NCBI GenBank assembly: GCA_032718475.1 | Contig: JAUCBJ010008828.1 | Span: forward strand, 1 to 64,000 | Direction: 5' to 3' | DNA: 64,000 nt | From: Nemertoderma westbladi | Lineage: Eukaryota; Xenacoelomorpha; Nemertodermatida; Nemertodermatidae | Part shown: positions 30,267-40,793 of the stretch, piece after piece | Numbering within the stretch: position 1 is the first letter of the stretch | Layout of the letters: every line of letters begins with the position of its first letter | Translations under genes and position numbers: made by a program | The notes under the pieces: model-generated | Seen by the model: only the letters and a program-made list of their open reading frames with translations | Database searches by the model: none | What the model was told of the DNA's origin: nothing

Positions 30267-32105
30267 CTATCTGTTCCTCCGGGGGTAGTTCCCCCTAGCG
30301 TCCTCTTCCCTGGGCCGCTTCTTGGTTATCACCGTTCCTCTGGCATCATCCGCTTTCTGCTTTCGGACCTTCGCCGCCACTTCCTTGCTGATCCCGGTCG
30401 TTGGCTCCTTGGGCGCTGGTGTTATTAGTGCCCGATATCGCTTCGCCGGTGGCCCCTCAGAATGGCCCGGTTGTCTCCCTCTAGTGGCGTCCCATAGGAT
30501 CATTTTCATTGCCTTTGGTACGTGCTCCGCCAAGAAATCCCTAAACTCCCTTCGGTTCTCTGGCGTCCACCTGTCCAGATACCTTTGCGTGTTCATCACT
30601 CCAGCGTACGACGCCGCCGTTGCTACCTCTTGGTAGGTAAACGGTAGCCTCCGCTTTATGATTTCCATGTGAGTCTCCTGATTGATAAGGAAGAAACCCC
30701 ACTTAAACTCCTGGGCCTTCATGCGCTGGCGCGTCATGGCCCCGACGTCGGCCCACTCCTCGAATCTTGTGAACTTCTCCTCGTCGTTCATCCAGTCGCA
30801 CTCGCGTCCGTAGTGTCCCCGAAAGTGGCACTTTGGACATCGGTTATGCAACCGTGGACACGCCCCCATCCTGTGGCTTGGTTCTCTGCAGTAGAGACAA
30901 AAGGTTCCCTGTTGGAACCGGTATAGACAGCTGCTTTCCCGATGGGTCCGTCTCCCACAGTAATCGCAGCCGAGTACCAATGTCTCCCGTCCCACCTCGT
31001 CTTTCGTCCCAAGCGATCTCCGCGGTCTGTGGAGTCGCTGGTAGGCGAATTTCTCTACGTTGGTCTCCCTGTCTACGTCGATCTCTCCGCCCCTCTCGGG
31101 CATCGTCTCCCCGAATACTATCCGTGGTGCCGTCCCCGGTTGCTCGCCCAACCTGATGGTGCTCCCCGCGAAATCCATCGCCGGCTCCTCGTGCACCCAG
31201 GTCCGCTTGCCGGATCTGTTCCAGAAGGCCCTTGCCCCACTGGCCGTCACCACCCTTCCGCCAACCCAGTCCGTGTCCGAGTGGCCTATCCTCTCGATGG
31301 GCGGTATCTCTCCAAACTCGTCGTCGTCGTCCTCCTCTTCTGGTAGTGTCTCCAATCCCGGTATCCCGATGGATCCACTATGTCCCTTCCCGCCTTGGCT
31401 CTCGCCCGTAGCTCTCCATCCCTCTAGCTCCCTTAACTTCCTTGGCGGTTGGTCGCCCTCGGCGCCCGCTGGTATGGGCATCGTTCGCAACCCCGACGTC
31501 GACTGTTTCGGCGATCCCACCGTCCATCCCAATTCTCGCCCTAGAGACTCCCCCGAACTCCCTGACGAAGTCCAATGAAGTTCGTCTAGGCCCGCCTGTT
31601 CCTCGAAGCCGTAACTCTGTGTCCTGGCCTCCTCTTCCCTCTCCTCTGCTTCTATCCTCTCCCGTCTAGCGACTTCTTCCAGTCGCTTTGCTTCTCGTCT
31701 ATCCGTCTCTAACTGCTCCCATCTCTGATACGGTGTATCTGTCTCCCCGTCTACCAGATGTCGGCTGTTGTAATACACCGACTCGCCCTTCAGCCCCGGG
31801 TGGTCTACCAGACCGTCAAAGGCCACTTTAAAGGCTCTCCTGTAGCTTAGGGGTGATCCCGATAACAGAAATGCCCCTGGTTCCCTCTCGATAATCACGG
31901 TCATGAATAAGTTAAGCAAACTTATCATCATCCAGTCCTCCTGCAGGATATATCGCTTCTGATATACCTTTATCGCTCCCCTGCGGAACTGATATACCTC
32001 CTGCTTTCCCGGTCTCGCTCCCCACTTTAGCGAGTTCGCTAGTTCTGCCCCGTATTCTTCCCTAAACTTCCCCCAGGAATACGAGCCCCAATAATTGGCC
32101 CATCG
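30267..32105 (-). CDS. BEL-1 3' frame, C-terminal part with three zinc knuckles
   Basis: The frame is open from about 32105 (first Met near 31931) for about 610 codons. It has a charged coiled-coil-like stretch (RWEQLETDRREAKRLEEVAR), an acidic run EEEDDDDE, then three consecutive CX2CX4HX4C knuckles: CDYCGRRTHRESSC, CLYCREPSHRMGAC and CPKCHFRGHYGREC. The C-terminus is basic with KKRPREED as a possible nuclear signal. Zinc knuckles bind RNA or single-stranded DNA. It lies 3' of pol where an env gene would sit, but no signal peptide or membrane segment is visible. It is joined to the preceding frame by a one-base shift near 32105. Function is inferred only. Confidence 0.75.
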   Translation of the reverse strand, partial: RWANYWGSYSWGKFREEYGAELANSLKWGARPGKQEVYQFRRGAIKVYQKRYILQEDWMMISLLNLFMTVIIEREPGAFLLSGSPLSYRRAFKVAFDGLVDHPGLKGESVYYNSRHLVDGETDTPYQRWEQLETDRREAKRLEEVARRERIEAEEREEEARTQSYGFEEQAGLDELHWTSSGSSGESLGRELGWTVGSPKQSTSGLRTMPIPAGAEGDQPPRKLRELEGWRATGESQGGKGHSGSIGIPGLETLPEEEDDDDEFGEIPPIERIGHSDTDWVGGRVVTASGARAFWNRSGKRTWVHEEPAMDFAGSTIRLGEQPGTAPRIVFGETMPERGGEIDVDRETNVEKFAYQRLHRPRRSLGTKDEVGRETLVLGCDYCGRRTHRESSCLYRFQQGTFCLYCREPSHRMGACPRLHNRCPKCHFRGHYGRECDWMNDEEKFTRFEEWADVGAMTRQRMKAQEFKWGFFLINQETHMEIIKRRLPFTYQEVATAASYAGVMNTQRYLDRWTPENRREFRDFLAEHVPKAMKMILWDATRGRQPGHSEGPPAKRYRALITPAPKEPTTGISKEVAAKVRKQKADDARGTVITKKRPREEDARGNYPRRNR

Positions 32106-32802
32106 CCACCGCCCCGCATTGGCCTGTGTTTTCGACTACCCCCAATCCATCCGGTGCCGTCATAGCCATAAAGACTTTCTGCATATCCAGGAGGTTGGTG
32201 GCGTCCGGACCGATGATCCTCTCCGCGTCCTCGCGAATCGCCGATCCCACTTTCGTCGTCGACTTCTCTCTTACTAAGACTTGTACCGCTTTCGGTAATC
32301 GGTCTAATTTCGGCCCGTCCTTCTTCCCATACGTCCCTAGGTCGAATAAGAAGATGTCCCCATTTGGCGCGGCCAAATGTAGGAGTATGGTCCTGGCCGA
32401 CCCTGCCGTTCCTCGTCTCGAACCCGCTTCGTCTTCCACGGTTCCCTCGTCATCTAGGATCATATATCCTCCTCTGTTGACGGACTCTATGAATCTTTTC
32501 CAGTCCTTCCTCGGTGATTCCCTCGGGTATTTCGGAATCCCGAACTTCGCCTCGTCCCCTTTCACCACGTAGTGGAAGTGTTGGAAGATCGCGTTGTCTA
32601 GCGACGGGGTCCCGTAGGTCCCGACCAGCCGCTGTTCGTGCGCCTCCCGGAAGTGATCCTGCAGCGCTCGTGCCGCGTGACCCCTTTCCAACCTCTCGTA
32701 GTATCCTCTCGTCTTCTCTTCCGGATGTCTCTAGGTGAAATCCACCAGTATCTCCTTTCCTCCTGACTCCGCCTTTCTCTTTCTGATCAACTTACTCGCC
32801 AT
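32062..32802 (-). pseudogene. BEL-1 3' frame, N-terminal part with exonuclease-like signature
   Basis: Starts ATG at 32802 (MASKLIRKRKAESGG, basic), is stopped by TAG at 32731-32733, and stays open afterwards to 32062. The segment ILLHLAAPNGDIFLFDLGTY followed by STTKVGSAIREDAERIIGPD and NLLDMQKVFM resembles RNase D/WRN-type 3'-5' exonucleases (a Phe-Asp-Leu strand, then KVGxxIxxD, then LxDxQ). A DDEG upstream could be the first acidic motif. The break to the knuckle frame is near a GGGG. An alternative reading is that the TAG belongs to a splice acceptor (TTTCACCTAG). Confidence 0.5.
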
Positions 32803-33264
32803 TCCGAACGTTCACTCGCTCACCTGCAAGGTGGTGCCTTACCAAGGCGCAATACAGATGAGTGATGTATCTAGGATGTTCTGTACAGTTCGATAATGGC
32901 CTACTTCTACTTAACTGCGCCTTTTAACCTAAATTATTCCTAATTAATTTTGAAGCTAGTAAATACACCCTAATTTCGATTTCTGTCCGTTACTTTTATT
33001 ATGTTCTAGAATAGCTTCCCTTGTGTTGCCACTATTTTACAATTTTCAGCCCTATTCTATTTATTTATTTATTTACTTTGATTCTACTGTCCTACTACTT
33101 GCTACTGCCTATGGATTACTCTATTCTCTAATCCACATTCTGGCCTACTCTGTGGGTCTATGCAGTACAGCAGTATACGTCGTGTGGCCACACGATTTAC
33201 CCAGCTGTACTCATATGCCCCCCTCTCGCTACTAACTGCTAACTAATATCTATATCTTATATAC
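32803..33264 (-). other. BEL-1 spacer upstream of the 3' frame
   Basis: AT-richer than the coding parts, with no open frame of note. Confidence 0.55.
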
Positions 33265-33895
33265 CCCTTTTACTTCTTACTTTCTCTCTTCTAACTAACG
33301 GTACTACGTACCCTCTAACTCTCTAACTAACTAACGGTACTACGTACCTTCTAACTCTCCTCTAACTATCGGTACTACGTACCCTCTAACTCTCTAACTA
33401 ATGGTACTACGTACCCTCTAACTCTCTAACTAACTATCGGTACTGCGTACCCTCTAACTCTCTAACTAACTATCGGTACTACGTACCCTCTAACTCTCTA
33501 ACTAACTATCGGTACTACGTACCCCCTAACTCTTCTAACTAACTATCGGTACTACGTACCCTCTAACTCTTTAACTAACTAACTAACGGTACTTACGTAC
33601 CCTCTAACTAACTCTCTAACTGGCGGTACTACGTACCTCCTAACTAACTAACTAACTAACGGTACTTACGTACCCTCTAACTAACTCTCTAACTGGCGGT
33701 ACTACGTACCTCCTAACTAACTAACTAACTAACGGTACTTACGTACCCTCTAACTAACTCTCTAACTAACTAGCGGTACCACGTACCCTCTAACTAACTT
33801 TCTAACTGGCGGTACTACGTACCTCCTAACTAACTAATTAACTAGGTACTACGTACCTTCTTACTAACTCTCTGCCTACTAACTGCGTACCTACC
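33265..33895. repeat. Tandem repeat between BEL-1 pol and the 3' frame
   Basis: About 15 copies of a roughly 33-60-bp unit containing GGTACTACGTACC and CTCTAACTAACT. The GGTAC...GTACC core is an imperfect palindrome in each unit. Copy lengths vary by CTAA steps. Confidence 0.9.
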
Positions 33896-34004
33896 ATGTA
33901 CTATTTTTTTATTTATTTTATTTTGTTTGTGGGAAGGGCGTCTCGCCCTCAATCCCACCCCCCTCAGTCCAAAACTTGGACGACTAAAATATCCTCTAAC
34001 TTTG

Positions 34005-37000
34005 CTAAGGTGCCCCTTCTAATAGACAACATTTACCTACAGCTCTCCTGTAGGTTTTTCTGTCCTTCGCACCTATCTTTCCACCTATCCGCACTTCTAC
34101 CGATCGGACTCTTCCGTCCTCGTCGGAGTAGGTGCCTACAACTCTCGCCAACTGCCACTGGTTGTTGATGATAGTATCATCCGTAACGATTACGAGATCT
34201 CCCTCTCTTAACTCCCTGTTCGGCTTCCTCCACTTGCTTCGCTTATGGAGTGTGGGTAGGTATTCCTCGACCCACCTCCTCCAATACTCTGCGCTTATTG
34301 CTTTAGCGACTTTCCAACTTTGGCGGGAGTGTATGTCATCTGGGTCTACACCCCGCATATCGATGGTCGCTGGCCTTTCCATCAGGAAATGGCTAGGCGT
34401 CAGCACGTCTAATGACTCAGGGTCATCATTCTCCGGATATAGCGGTCTGCTATTAATGATCCCCTCGCACTTCGCAAGTACTGTCCGTAAGACGTCCTCA
34501 GTGACCATGTGGGTGTTCATCAGCTTCGTCATTAGACGCTTTGAACTGCCCACTAGTCTCTCGACGCATCCTAGTGTATGTGGTGCATACGGCGTCCTTC
34601 TCTCCCACTTTACTTGTCGTCGTCTCATGGCTGCCCTGACTTCTTCTCCCTCCAGGATGTCCAAGGCCTCTGCCATCTCACTCTCTGCGCCCACAAAGTT
34701 GGTGCCGTTGTCGCTGTATATCACTGCGATCGTCCCACCTTTGCGGTCCCTAAATCTTTCTAAGGCGTTAATGAACGCTGATGCGGTTGCATCTTGGGCG
34801 AGTTCTATCCCTACCGCCCGCGTATTGTTGCATACGAAGATAATGCCGTAGCGTTTCTCCGTGTGTCGCATCACTTTGATCTTTATCGGCCCGAACATGT
34901 CCACACCGCAATGCGTAAATGGCGGGTCGTGCTGTCTTACCCTACTCGCCGGTAGTGGTGCCATCTCCTGTACGGCTCGCTCCTTCTTCGCTCGTCGGCA
35001 GGTCTGGCACTGCCCCACTACCGCTTTAACCTTCTTCCTTAATTGTTTGACCCAATAGGTCCTCCTTATCTCTGTGAGGGTTCGGTTGGTGCCCCCGTGC
35101 AGTATCGATTTGTGGGAGTCCCATATAATCTGGTGGACTATTGGCGATCCTGTAGGAATGATGATGGGTTTCGGTGGTACCACTATGCTGTTGTTGTATC
35201 CCACCCTAGAATTCATTACTAGAATCCCGTCGTCATTGAGTTGTGGCGACAGCGTAATCAGCTCGCTGTCCCGTCGGATGTGCTGTTGGTTACCGACGCG
35301 TTCCACCTCGTCGCCGTAGTTCTTCCGTTGTTCATAGCGGATCACTGCCTTGGCCGCTCCTTCCAGATCTATGGTTGTCCTGATTTTCTTGTCCTTGCCG
35401 ACTCCCGCAAGGAAATTCCCGAAGGCTCTCCAATACGCCACTAGTTTCTTGGTCTTATACCAACTAGAACTGTAGCTGAGGAGTTTATCCGTTGGGTTAT
35501 CGCACAGTTCCCTTCCTGGTTGCACGTCCCTAATCTCCCTCACCATCTGGGAGTATATCTCTTCTCCCTCTGAATCTCCCTCTTCTCCTTCTGATACTAC
35601 TTCCGAGCCCGGGTCCACCTTCCTCATCGGCGGCCAGGCCTCCCTATCGCTCAGAAATTGTGGCCCATGTTGCCACAATACTTCCTTCTTCAGGAAAGTG
35701 TGGCGTTCCACGCCCCTCGACAGCAAGTCCGCTGGGTTCTCGTCTGTTGGGCAGTAGTGCCACCTTTCCAGTTCTGTGCTCGCCCTTATTTCGTCCACTC
35801 TATTCGCGACGAATATCGGGTATCTCGTCTTTTCGTTGTGTAGCCAACCAAGCACTACCATGGAGTCCGTCCAGTAGTGTGTCTCCACTATGTTGGGAAT
35901 AGTATCCACTAGGTAGGCTGTGGCTCTTACTCCTAGTCTCGCAGCTGTCAATTCTAACTTGGGAACAGATGCTGAATCTGGGGGCGTTGACTTTGCTTTG
36001 CTAAAGGCTAGTCTGGGCCTGTGAGCCCCCTCTCGTTGTACTAAGTAGAGTGCCGCTCCGTACGCTTCCAACGACGCGTCGGAGAACATGTGTAGGTCCA
36101 GATTCGTCATGTTCCCATCCGGGAAATACACCCTTGGCATGTTGTATGTTCCCATCTTCTCCAAGTTTCCTGTCCACTTGCTCCACTGTCTCTTGATTTC
36201 CTCTGGTACCTCTACGTCCCACTCATCTTTCAATTTGTATACTCTCTTGAGTATCTCTTTCCCCGTGACTAATAATGGGGATGCTAGGCCTAGGGGATCG
36301 TATATCCTTGCTATATACGATACATAGCCCCTCTTCGTGTGGATGTCTGCGCCCTCCTGGCTCAGCTGATACTTCAGTTCGTCTGTCTTTCTATCCCACA
36401 CGATTCCCAATGCCTTCTGCTGAGATTCTGTTCTCTTAATCGCCATGTCCTGCCCTTTGGCTGTTGTGGGGTTATCCATGGTCGATTCTGGTTTCCTGTC
36501 CTCTATGGCTTTGATAAATTCTTCCGAACTGGATTGGAATTTGGTCAGGTTAAAGCCGGATCCTTTTAGGATGTCGCGAACCTCGCGCCCTGTATCCAGT
36601 ATCTCCTTAACCGTATTCCCAGACTCCATTCCGTCGTCTACGTAGAAGCCACGTCGAATCATATCGACGGCTCTACCGCTGTATCTATCTTCCTTCCCCT
36701 TTACTGTGTCTCTCACTGCCATAGTCGTCGTAAATGAAGACGACTTGGCCCCCATGTTCTGTACTATCATCTTATATGCTGGTATTATCGGCGGTTCTTC
36801 TTCGCCGTTATACCATAAGAAGCGTTGACTGTCGCTATCTTCTTCCGTTACACGGACTTGGTTGAACATGCCTTCTATGTCACACGTGAAGGCGTGTTTC
36901 CCATTTCGAAATCTAAGTAACACCTCTATGCCCGAATTGTAAATGTTTGGGCCTTCTAACAGGTAGTCGTTTAAGCACTTTCCGTCGGTCTTTGCCGATG

Positions 37001-40000
37001 CGTCGACTACCATCCTTAGTTTACCTTTCTTTGGATCTAAAGCCACGTGCAGTGGCAGGTAATATGTTCTATCCGTGTTCGGCTCGTCGACCGGTAACTC
37101 CACGGCCCATCCTTTCTCGACGTACTTCTTAATCGTCCTGTGGATGTACTCATTCTTCTCGGGGCTCCGTTTTAGTGTTTGTTTCAGCTTGCGGAGTCTC
37201 GTGAACTGTCTGAGCAGTCTTTTAAGCTGCTCCTCTGCTCCCTCATCACCCATTTCCTGCATTGTTCCCGCGAACATGCATCCTGATGTCTCCGACATCC
37301 TAAATGGTATCTTACTCTTGATTGGACCACTCAGCGTCCACCCGAATGGTGTTAATATGGCCACCGGGTCACTCTGCTTGTCTTCGCCGAAGACCGTTTG
37401 CATTCTTTCGTGGGCTGTTGGGCAGTCCATACCTACTATGATGGATACCTTCCTAACGTCCACGTCTGGGATTGAGAAGTCAATGTTGTCCAGGAATTTG
37501 TACTGCTCAACCTCGATGTTGGTTGGTCGCCTGGCATTGATATTAATTGACTCTATCACTTGAATGGGGTCGATTGTTGCCCCATAGTCGCATCCTGGTG
37601 CCACTGCTGCAATTGCGCACCATCCTGTTCTCATCTCCAGGATCTCATCTTTGCTAGAGATGGTTGTTACCGCCATCCTGCTTGGCCTCGTTCTCAATCC
37701 TATCTCCTCGGCCACCCATTCCTCGACTAATGTGAAGGCAGCTCCACTATCAACCAGCATTAGTGTTGTTACTGATCGATTGCCTTCCCCGATCACTCGT
37801 ACTGGTACTACTCCAAGTAGCACCGTTCCTCTCTTCTTCGCCCCTACTGTGCTCGTCGCCATCGTTTGGCCTCTCCTTTGACCAAATTTCATTGGCTTCT
37901 CTTTGCACTCCCTTGCTCTATGTCCACTCATTACACATCGCGAGCAGATTTTATTGCTGAACGCATAATCTATCTGATCTTGCCTAGGTAGCGCCTGCCA
38001 GTACCTGCAGTTCATAGTTTGATGAAGCGCATTTGCGTGTAGCTGACATTTGCTCTTTGGGTCGTAGCCCTCTTTATACAGTGCATTGCGTATCGCAGTT
38101 GCGTTCGTACCAAAGTCCCTACTATTCTTATTGTTTGGGTTTTGCCTATTGGACGTACTGGGGTTATGTTTATTCGTGTTATTATTATTTCCCTGTCCAT
38201 TCCATGATGTTGTCTTATCCTCGGCTAGCTGTGGACTTGCAGTCCCCTGCGTCGCTGCATACGGCAATGATTGCCTAAGTCTCGGTAATGCGTTCGATGT
38301 GTTGTGCTCTGGTTTCGGTCTATGGTAGTCTGTCTTCGGTCCCTTTCCCAGGCTGTCTTCGCTATAGACTGGGTCAGTTATTAGTTCAGCCTCGTAGTTT
38401 AAGAAGTTTGACATTTCTTCTAAACCCGGTTCCGCACCCTTCTTATCTCGAGTAGAGAAGGCGATTTTTCTCCACTTGTTGCGCAGCCAGTTTGGTAGTG
38501 CCTGCGCTATCGTGGTGATGTTGTTGGACGCATTGAGCTCGTACGGCGCGTCTAGCGTCTTCAGCACGATTAGCGCCTTTTCGACTTTGTTAGCGAACGT
38601 CTTAATGCTAACGGGATTATCCTGCAGGCCACCCGATGTTATGCCCCTCAGCGTCTGCCTGATGATCTTGGCCGGGTGCCCGTATTCCCTATCCAGTGCC
38701 CGCCATGCTGTCGTGAAGCCGCCCTCTATTCCTTGATATTGCCTCACGATGTCGTATGCTGGGCCTCCCGTGTACACTTGTAGATACTTTAGGCACTCCG
38801 CCTGCGTCAAGTTTTTTGTTAGTATTTCGTTACTATACATGCGCCGAAACTGTAGATATTCTTCCGGCCTACTCCCATCGAATTTGAATGGTTCCACTGG
38901 TGGTAGCTCGATCCTCGTTTTCAACGCATCGATCAACGTGGCCATCCCCATTGCCTGCGCTTCCAATGGATTCGACGGGTGCTGTATAGTTTCCCCTGTC
39001 TGGTGCGGTTCATCCGTCCTATTTCTCGATCTTCTCTGACTTGGGTATGTCATCGGGGGTAGCGGCCCCCTCCATATCTCCGTGTCACACGACTTATTCT
39101 CATCCAAGGGTCTCGTTGTTCTTGCTCCTATCAGGGTAGATTGTTGATATTGTGATGGGGGAATGTCACCCTGCCCCCCCCCCACCGGTATGTTTGGTAC
39201 TGGGGTTGATGTTAATATGTTGGGGCCCATGCACCTATCCGCAATAATTCCCCCCTCCCCTGGGTATATGTTATGTCCCTGCATGCTGTAGTCATACTGC
39301 TGTGCTGGTACCGGTATAGGCCTATCAGCTTCTGGCCTACCCGCCGGTATGTATTCCGCGACTTCCGGGTTTAATCCCGTTGTCCACGCTATCCTATCGC
39401 CTACATTGCCCCTCTCAGTATGGCCTATGGTATGTGCAGTAAGGCCTACAGTATGTCCTACAGTCTGCATGTGTTGTTCGGGATCGAAGTTTATTCTTCT
39501 CGAATAATCCTCCCCGCGGCTACCGTATTCTCGATCGGTAGGTATATCCCGTCGGAAAGTTTCTCTTCGACCCCCCTCTCTACTGTTCTCATCTTCGTAC
39601 CGGTACATCGCGTACCCCTCTCTCGGCGCGTAGTGCGCCTCGCCGGGTCGCATCCCTCCGGGGCGACGGCAATCTCCCGGAGTCCGACCCCACTGACTCT
39701 CCGTTCTCATCTCGACTATCGACGGCTCGCTATCCGTCCTCGCTCTTCTATCGTTCGCGGCGATACTTCTACTACTGTCTTCCTTTCTTCTCCTATCAGT
39801 GGAATATTCCCGCTCGTGAGATCTCTCGTCGACCTCCCGGTTAAACCCCACTGTTCTTCTTCCTTCCTCTGATCGGGCTCGACGCTTCATCCGCCCTCTC
39901 GCGACGTCAACCCGGCTCTCTCTGCTCGGTTGCACGCCGCTGGGGATATCCGCAATCCCCCTATTACTTTCCGTCGCCGGTTGTTGCGGTTTACCTATTT

Positions 40001-40793
40001 CGGCCCTCGCATTATCCACTGACGGCTGTGGGACACTCTCTGCACCCCCCCTTTCGCCGCTAACTTGCTGTTGTGGGGTTCTCGTAGCCCCCCCCCAATC
40101 GCCACATCTAACTTCGCTACTCCTCACCTCGCTACTATATCCCTCTCCAGTCGACACATCAACCCTACCGCGGTCGGGTCTATTCACCCCCGCTTCTCCT
40201 CCTGCTATTGCGTGGCCTTCCAGGCCCTCTACTCCCTGTCTACCAACTACGTGGCCTACCAGGCCCTCTGCTCCCTGCCTACCAACTACGTGGCCTACCA
40301 GGCCCTCTGCTCCCTGCCTACCAACTACGTGGCCTACCAGGCCCTCATCTGCCTGGCCATATACGCCCGACGCGTTTACATTAATAGCACCCGTATTGGA
40401 AACAGAATTAATTTGTCCGTTTGAAATAAAATCACTTGGATTATCTTGCGCGACTACACTATCTGAATTATTTTGTAAATTCGGGCTCGCTGAATTATTT
40501 AAGTTATTTAGATTATTTTGTGTTATTGCATTACTTAAATTATTTTCTAAGTTCGAATTTCGGTTATTACTTTGATTAATTGGATTATTTTGCGTAGCTA
40601 CATTAACATTAGAATTATTTTCTACACTAATATTAGGAATGTTCTTATTTAAATTTAAATTACTACCACTAGGTAAAGTATTGCCTGCAATAAAGGTTTG
40701 ATTAGAATTGTCCCATACGGTACTATTAATATTAACCACGTCTACTGTACCATTATCATTATTACCCCCCCCCCCCCGCCCGTACGGTCGCAC
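34005..40793 (-). CDS. BEL-1 gag C-terminal region and pol polyprotein
   Basis: 2,262 open codons. The frame's first codon is GTG next to a G run, so it is probably reached by frameshift from 40742-41540. Order: Asn-rich tract (residues 30-110), 13-residue repeats (about 145-200), disordered Arg-rich part, gag domain VEPFKFDGSRPEEYLQF (about 633 on), knuckle CSRCVMSGHRAREC (about 948), aspartic protease DSGA (about 1015), RT with FYVDDG (Tyr near 1384), RNase H FSDASLEAYGAAL (about 1570), integrase with CQTCRR (about 1930) and D, D, E in GVDMFG, YSDNGTNF and CVERL (about 1965, 2025, 2075), and the C-terminal LREGDLVIV domain. All catalytic motifs are intact. The family call is BEL/Pao. Confidence 0.93.
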   Translation of the reverse strand: MRPYGRGGGGNNDNGTVDVVNINSTVWDNSNQTFIAGNTLPSGSNLNLNKNIPNISVENNSNVNVATQNNPINQSNNRNSNLENNLSNAITQNNLNNLNNSASPNLQNNSDSVVAQDNPSDFISNGQINSVSNTGAINVNASGVYGQADEGLVGHVVGRQGAEGLVGHVVGRQGAEGLVGHVVGRQGVEGLEGHAIAGGEAGVNRPDRGRVDVSTGEGYSSEVRSSEVRCGDWGGATRTPQQQVSGERGGAESVPQPSVDNARAEIGKPQQPATESNRGIADIPSGVQPSRESRVDVARGRMKRRARSEEGRRTVGFNREVDERSHEREYSTDRRRKEDSSRSIAANDRRARTDSEPSIVEMRTESQWGRTPGDCRRPGGMRPGEAHYAPREGYAMYRYEDENSREGGRRETFRRDIPTDREYGSRGEDYSRRINFDPEQHMQTVGHTVGLTAHTIGHTERGNVGDRIAWTTGLNPEVAEYIPAGRPEADRPIPVPAQQYDYSMQGHNIYPGEGGIIADRCMGPNILTSTPVPNIPVGGGQGDIPPSQYQQSTLIGARTTRPLDENKSCDTEIWRGPLPPMTYPSQRRSRNRTDEPHQTGETIQHPSNPLEAQAMGMATLIDALKTRIELPPVEPFKFDGSRPEEYLQFRRMYSNEILTKNLTQAECLKYLQVYTGGPAYDIVRQYQGIEGGFTTAWRALDREYGHPAKIIRQTLRGITSGGLQDNPVSIKTFANKVEKALIVLKTLDAPYELNASNNITTIAQALPNWLRNKWRKIAFSTRDKKGAEPGLEEMSNFLNYEAELITDPVYSEDSLGKGPKTDYHRPKPEHNTSNALPRLRQSLPYAATQGTASPQLAEDKTTSWNGQGNNNNTNKHNPSTSNRQNPNNKNSRDFGTNATAIRNALYKEGYDPKSKCQLHANALHQTMNCRYWQALPRQDQIDYAFSNKICSRCVMSGHRARECKEKPMKFGQRRGQTMATSTVGAKKRGTVLLGVVPVRVIGEGNRSVTTLMLVDSGAAFTLVEEWVAEEIGLRTRPSRMAVTTISSKDEILEMRTGWCAIAAVAPGCDYGATIDPIQVIESININARRPTNIEVEQYKFLDNIDFSIPDVDVRKVSIIVGMDCPTAHERMQTVFGEDKQSDPVAILTPFGWTLSGPIKSKIPFRMSETSGCMFAGTMQEMGDEGAEEQLKRLLRQFTRLRKLKQTLKRSPEKNEYIHRTIKKYVEKGWAVELPVDEPNTDRTYYLPLHVALDPKKGKLRMVVDASAKTDGKCLNDYLLEGPNIYNSGIEVLLRFRNGKHAFTCDIEGMFNQVRVTEEDSDSQRFLWYNGEEEPPIIPAYKMIVQNMGAKSSSFTTTMAVRDTVKGKEDRYSGRAVDMIRRGFYVDDGMESGNTVKEILDTGREVRDILKGSGFNLTKFQSSSEEFIKAIEDRKPESTMDNPTTAKGQDMAIKRTESQQKALGIVWDRKTDELKYQLSQEGADIHTKRGYVSYIARIYDPLGLASPLLVTGKEILKRVYKLKDEWDVEVPEEIKRQWSKWTGNLEKMGTYNMPRVYFPDGNMTNLDLHMFSDASLEAYGAALYLVQREGAHRPRLAFSKAKSTPPDSASVPKLELTAARLGVRATAYLVDTIPNIVETHYWTDSMVVLGWLHNEKTRYPIFVANRVDEIRASTELERWHYCPTDENPADLLSRGVERHTFLKKEVLWQHGPQFLSDREAWPPMRKVDPGSEVVSEGEEGDSEGEEIYSQMVREIRDVQPGRELCDNPTDKLLSYSSSWYKTKKLVAYWRAFGNFLAGVGKDKKIRTTIDLEGAAKAVIRYEQRKNYGDEVERVGNQQHIRRDSELITLSPQLNDDGILVMNSRVGYNNSIVVPPKPIIIPTGSPIVHQIIWDSHKSILHGGTNRTLTEIRRTYWVKQLRKKVKAVVGQCQTCRRAKKERAVQEMAPLPASRVRQHDPPFTHCGVDMFGPIKIKVMRHTEKRYGIIFVCNNTRAVGIELAQDATASAFINALERFRDRKGGTIAVIYSDNGTNFVGAESEMAEALDILEGEEVRAAMRRRQVKWERRTPYAPHTLGCVERLVGSSKRLMTKLMNTHMVTEDVLRTVLAKCEGIINSRPLYPENDDPESLDVLTPSHFLMERPATIDMRGVDPDDIHSRQSWKVAKAISAEYWRRWVEEYLPTLHKRSKWRKPNRELREGDLVIVTDDTIINNQWQLARVVGTYSDEDGRVRSVEVRIGGKIGAKDRKTYRRAVGKCCLLEGAP
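40206..40360. repeat. 39-bp in-frame tandem repeat in BEL-1 gag
   Basis: About four copies encoding EGLVGHVVGRQGA. The middle copies are identical at the DNA level, so expansion is recent. Confidence 0.9.

Noticed and set aside
30174-32738. Plus-strand Pro/Ser-rich frames
   Set aside because: Antisense to the zinc-knuckle frame; low complexity comes from the GC-rich codon use of the opposite strand.
34132-39872. Numerous plus-strand frames opposite BEL-1 pol
   Set aside because: They are antisense shadows of a 2,262-codon frame with clear pol motifs.
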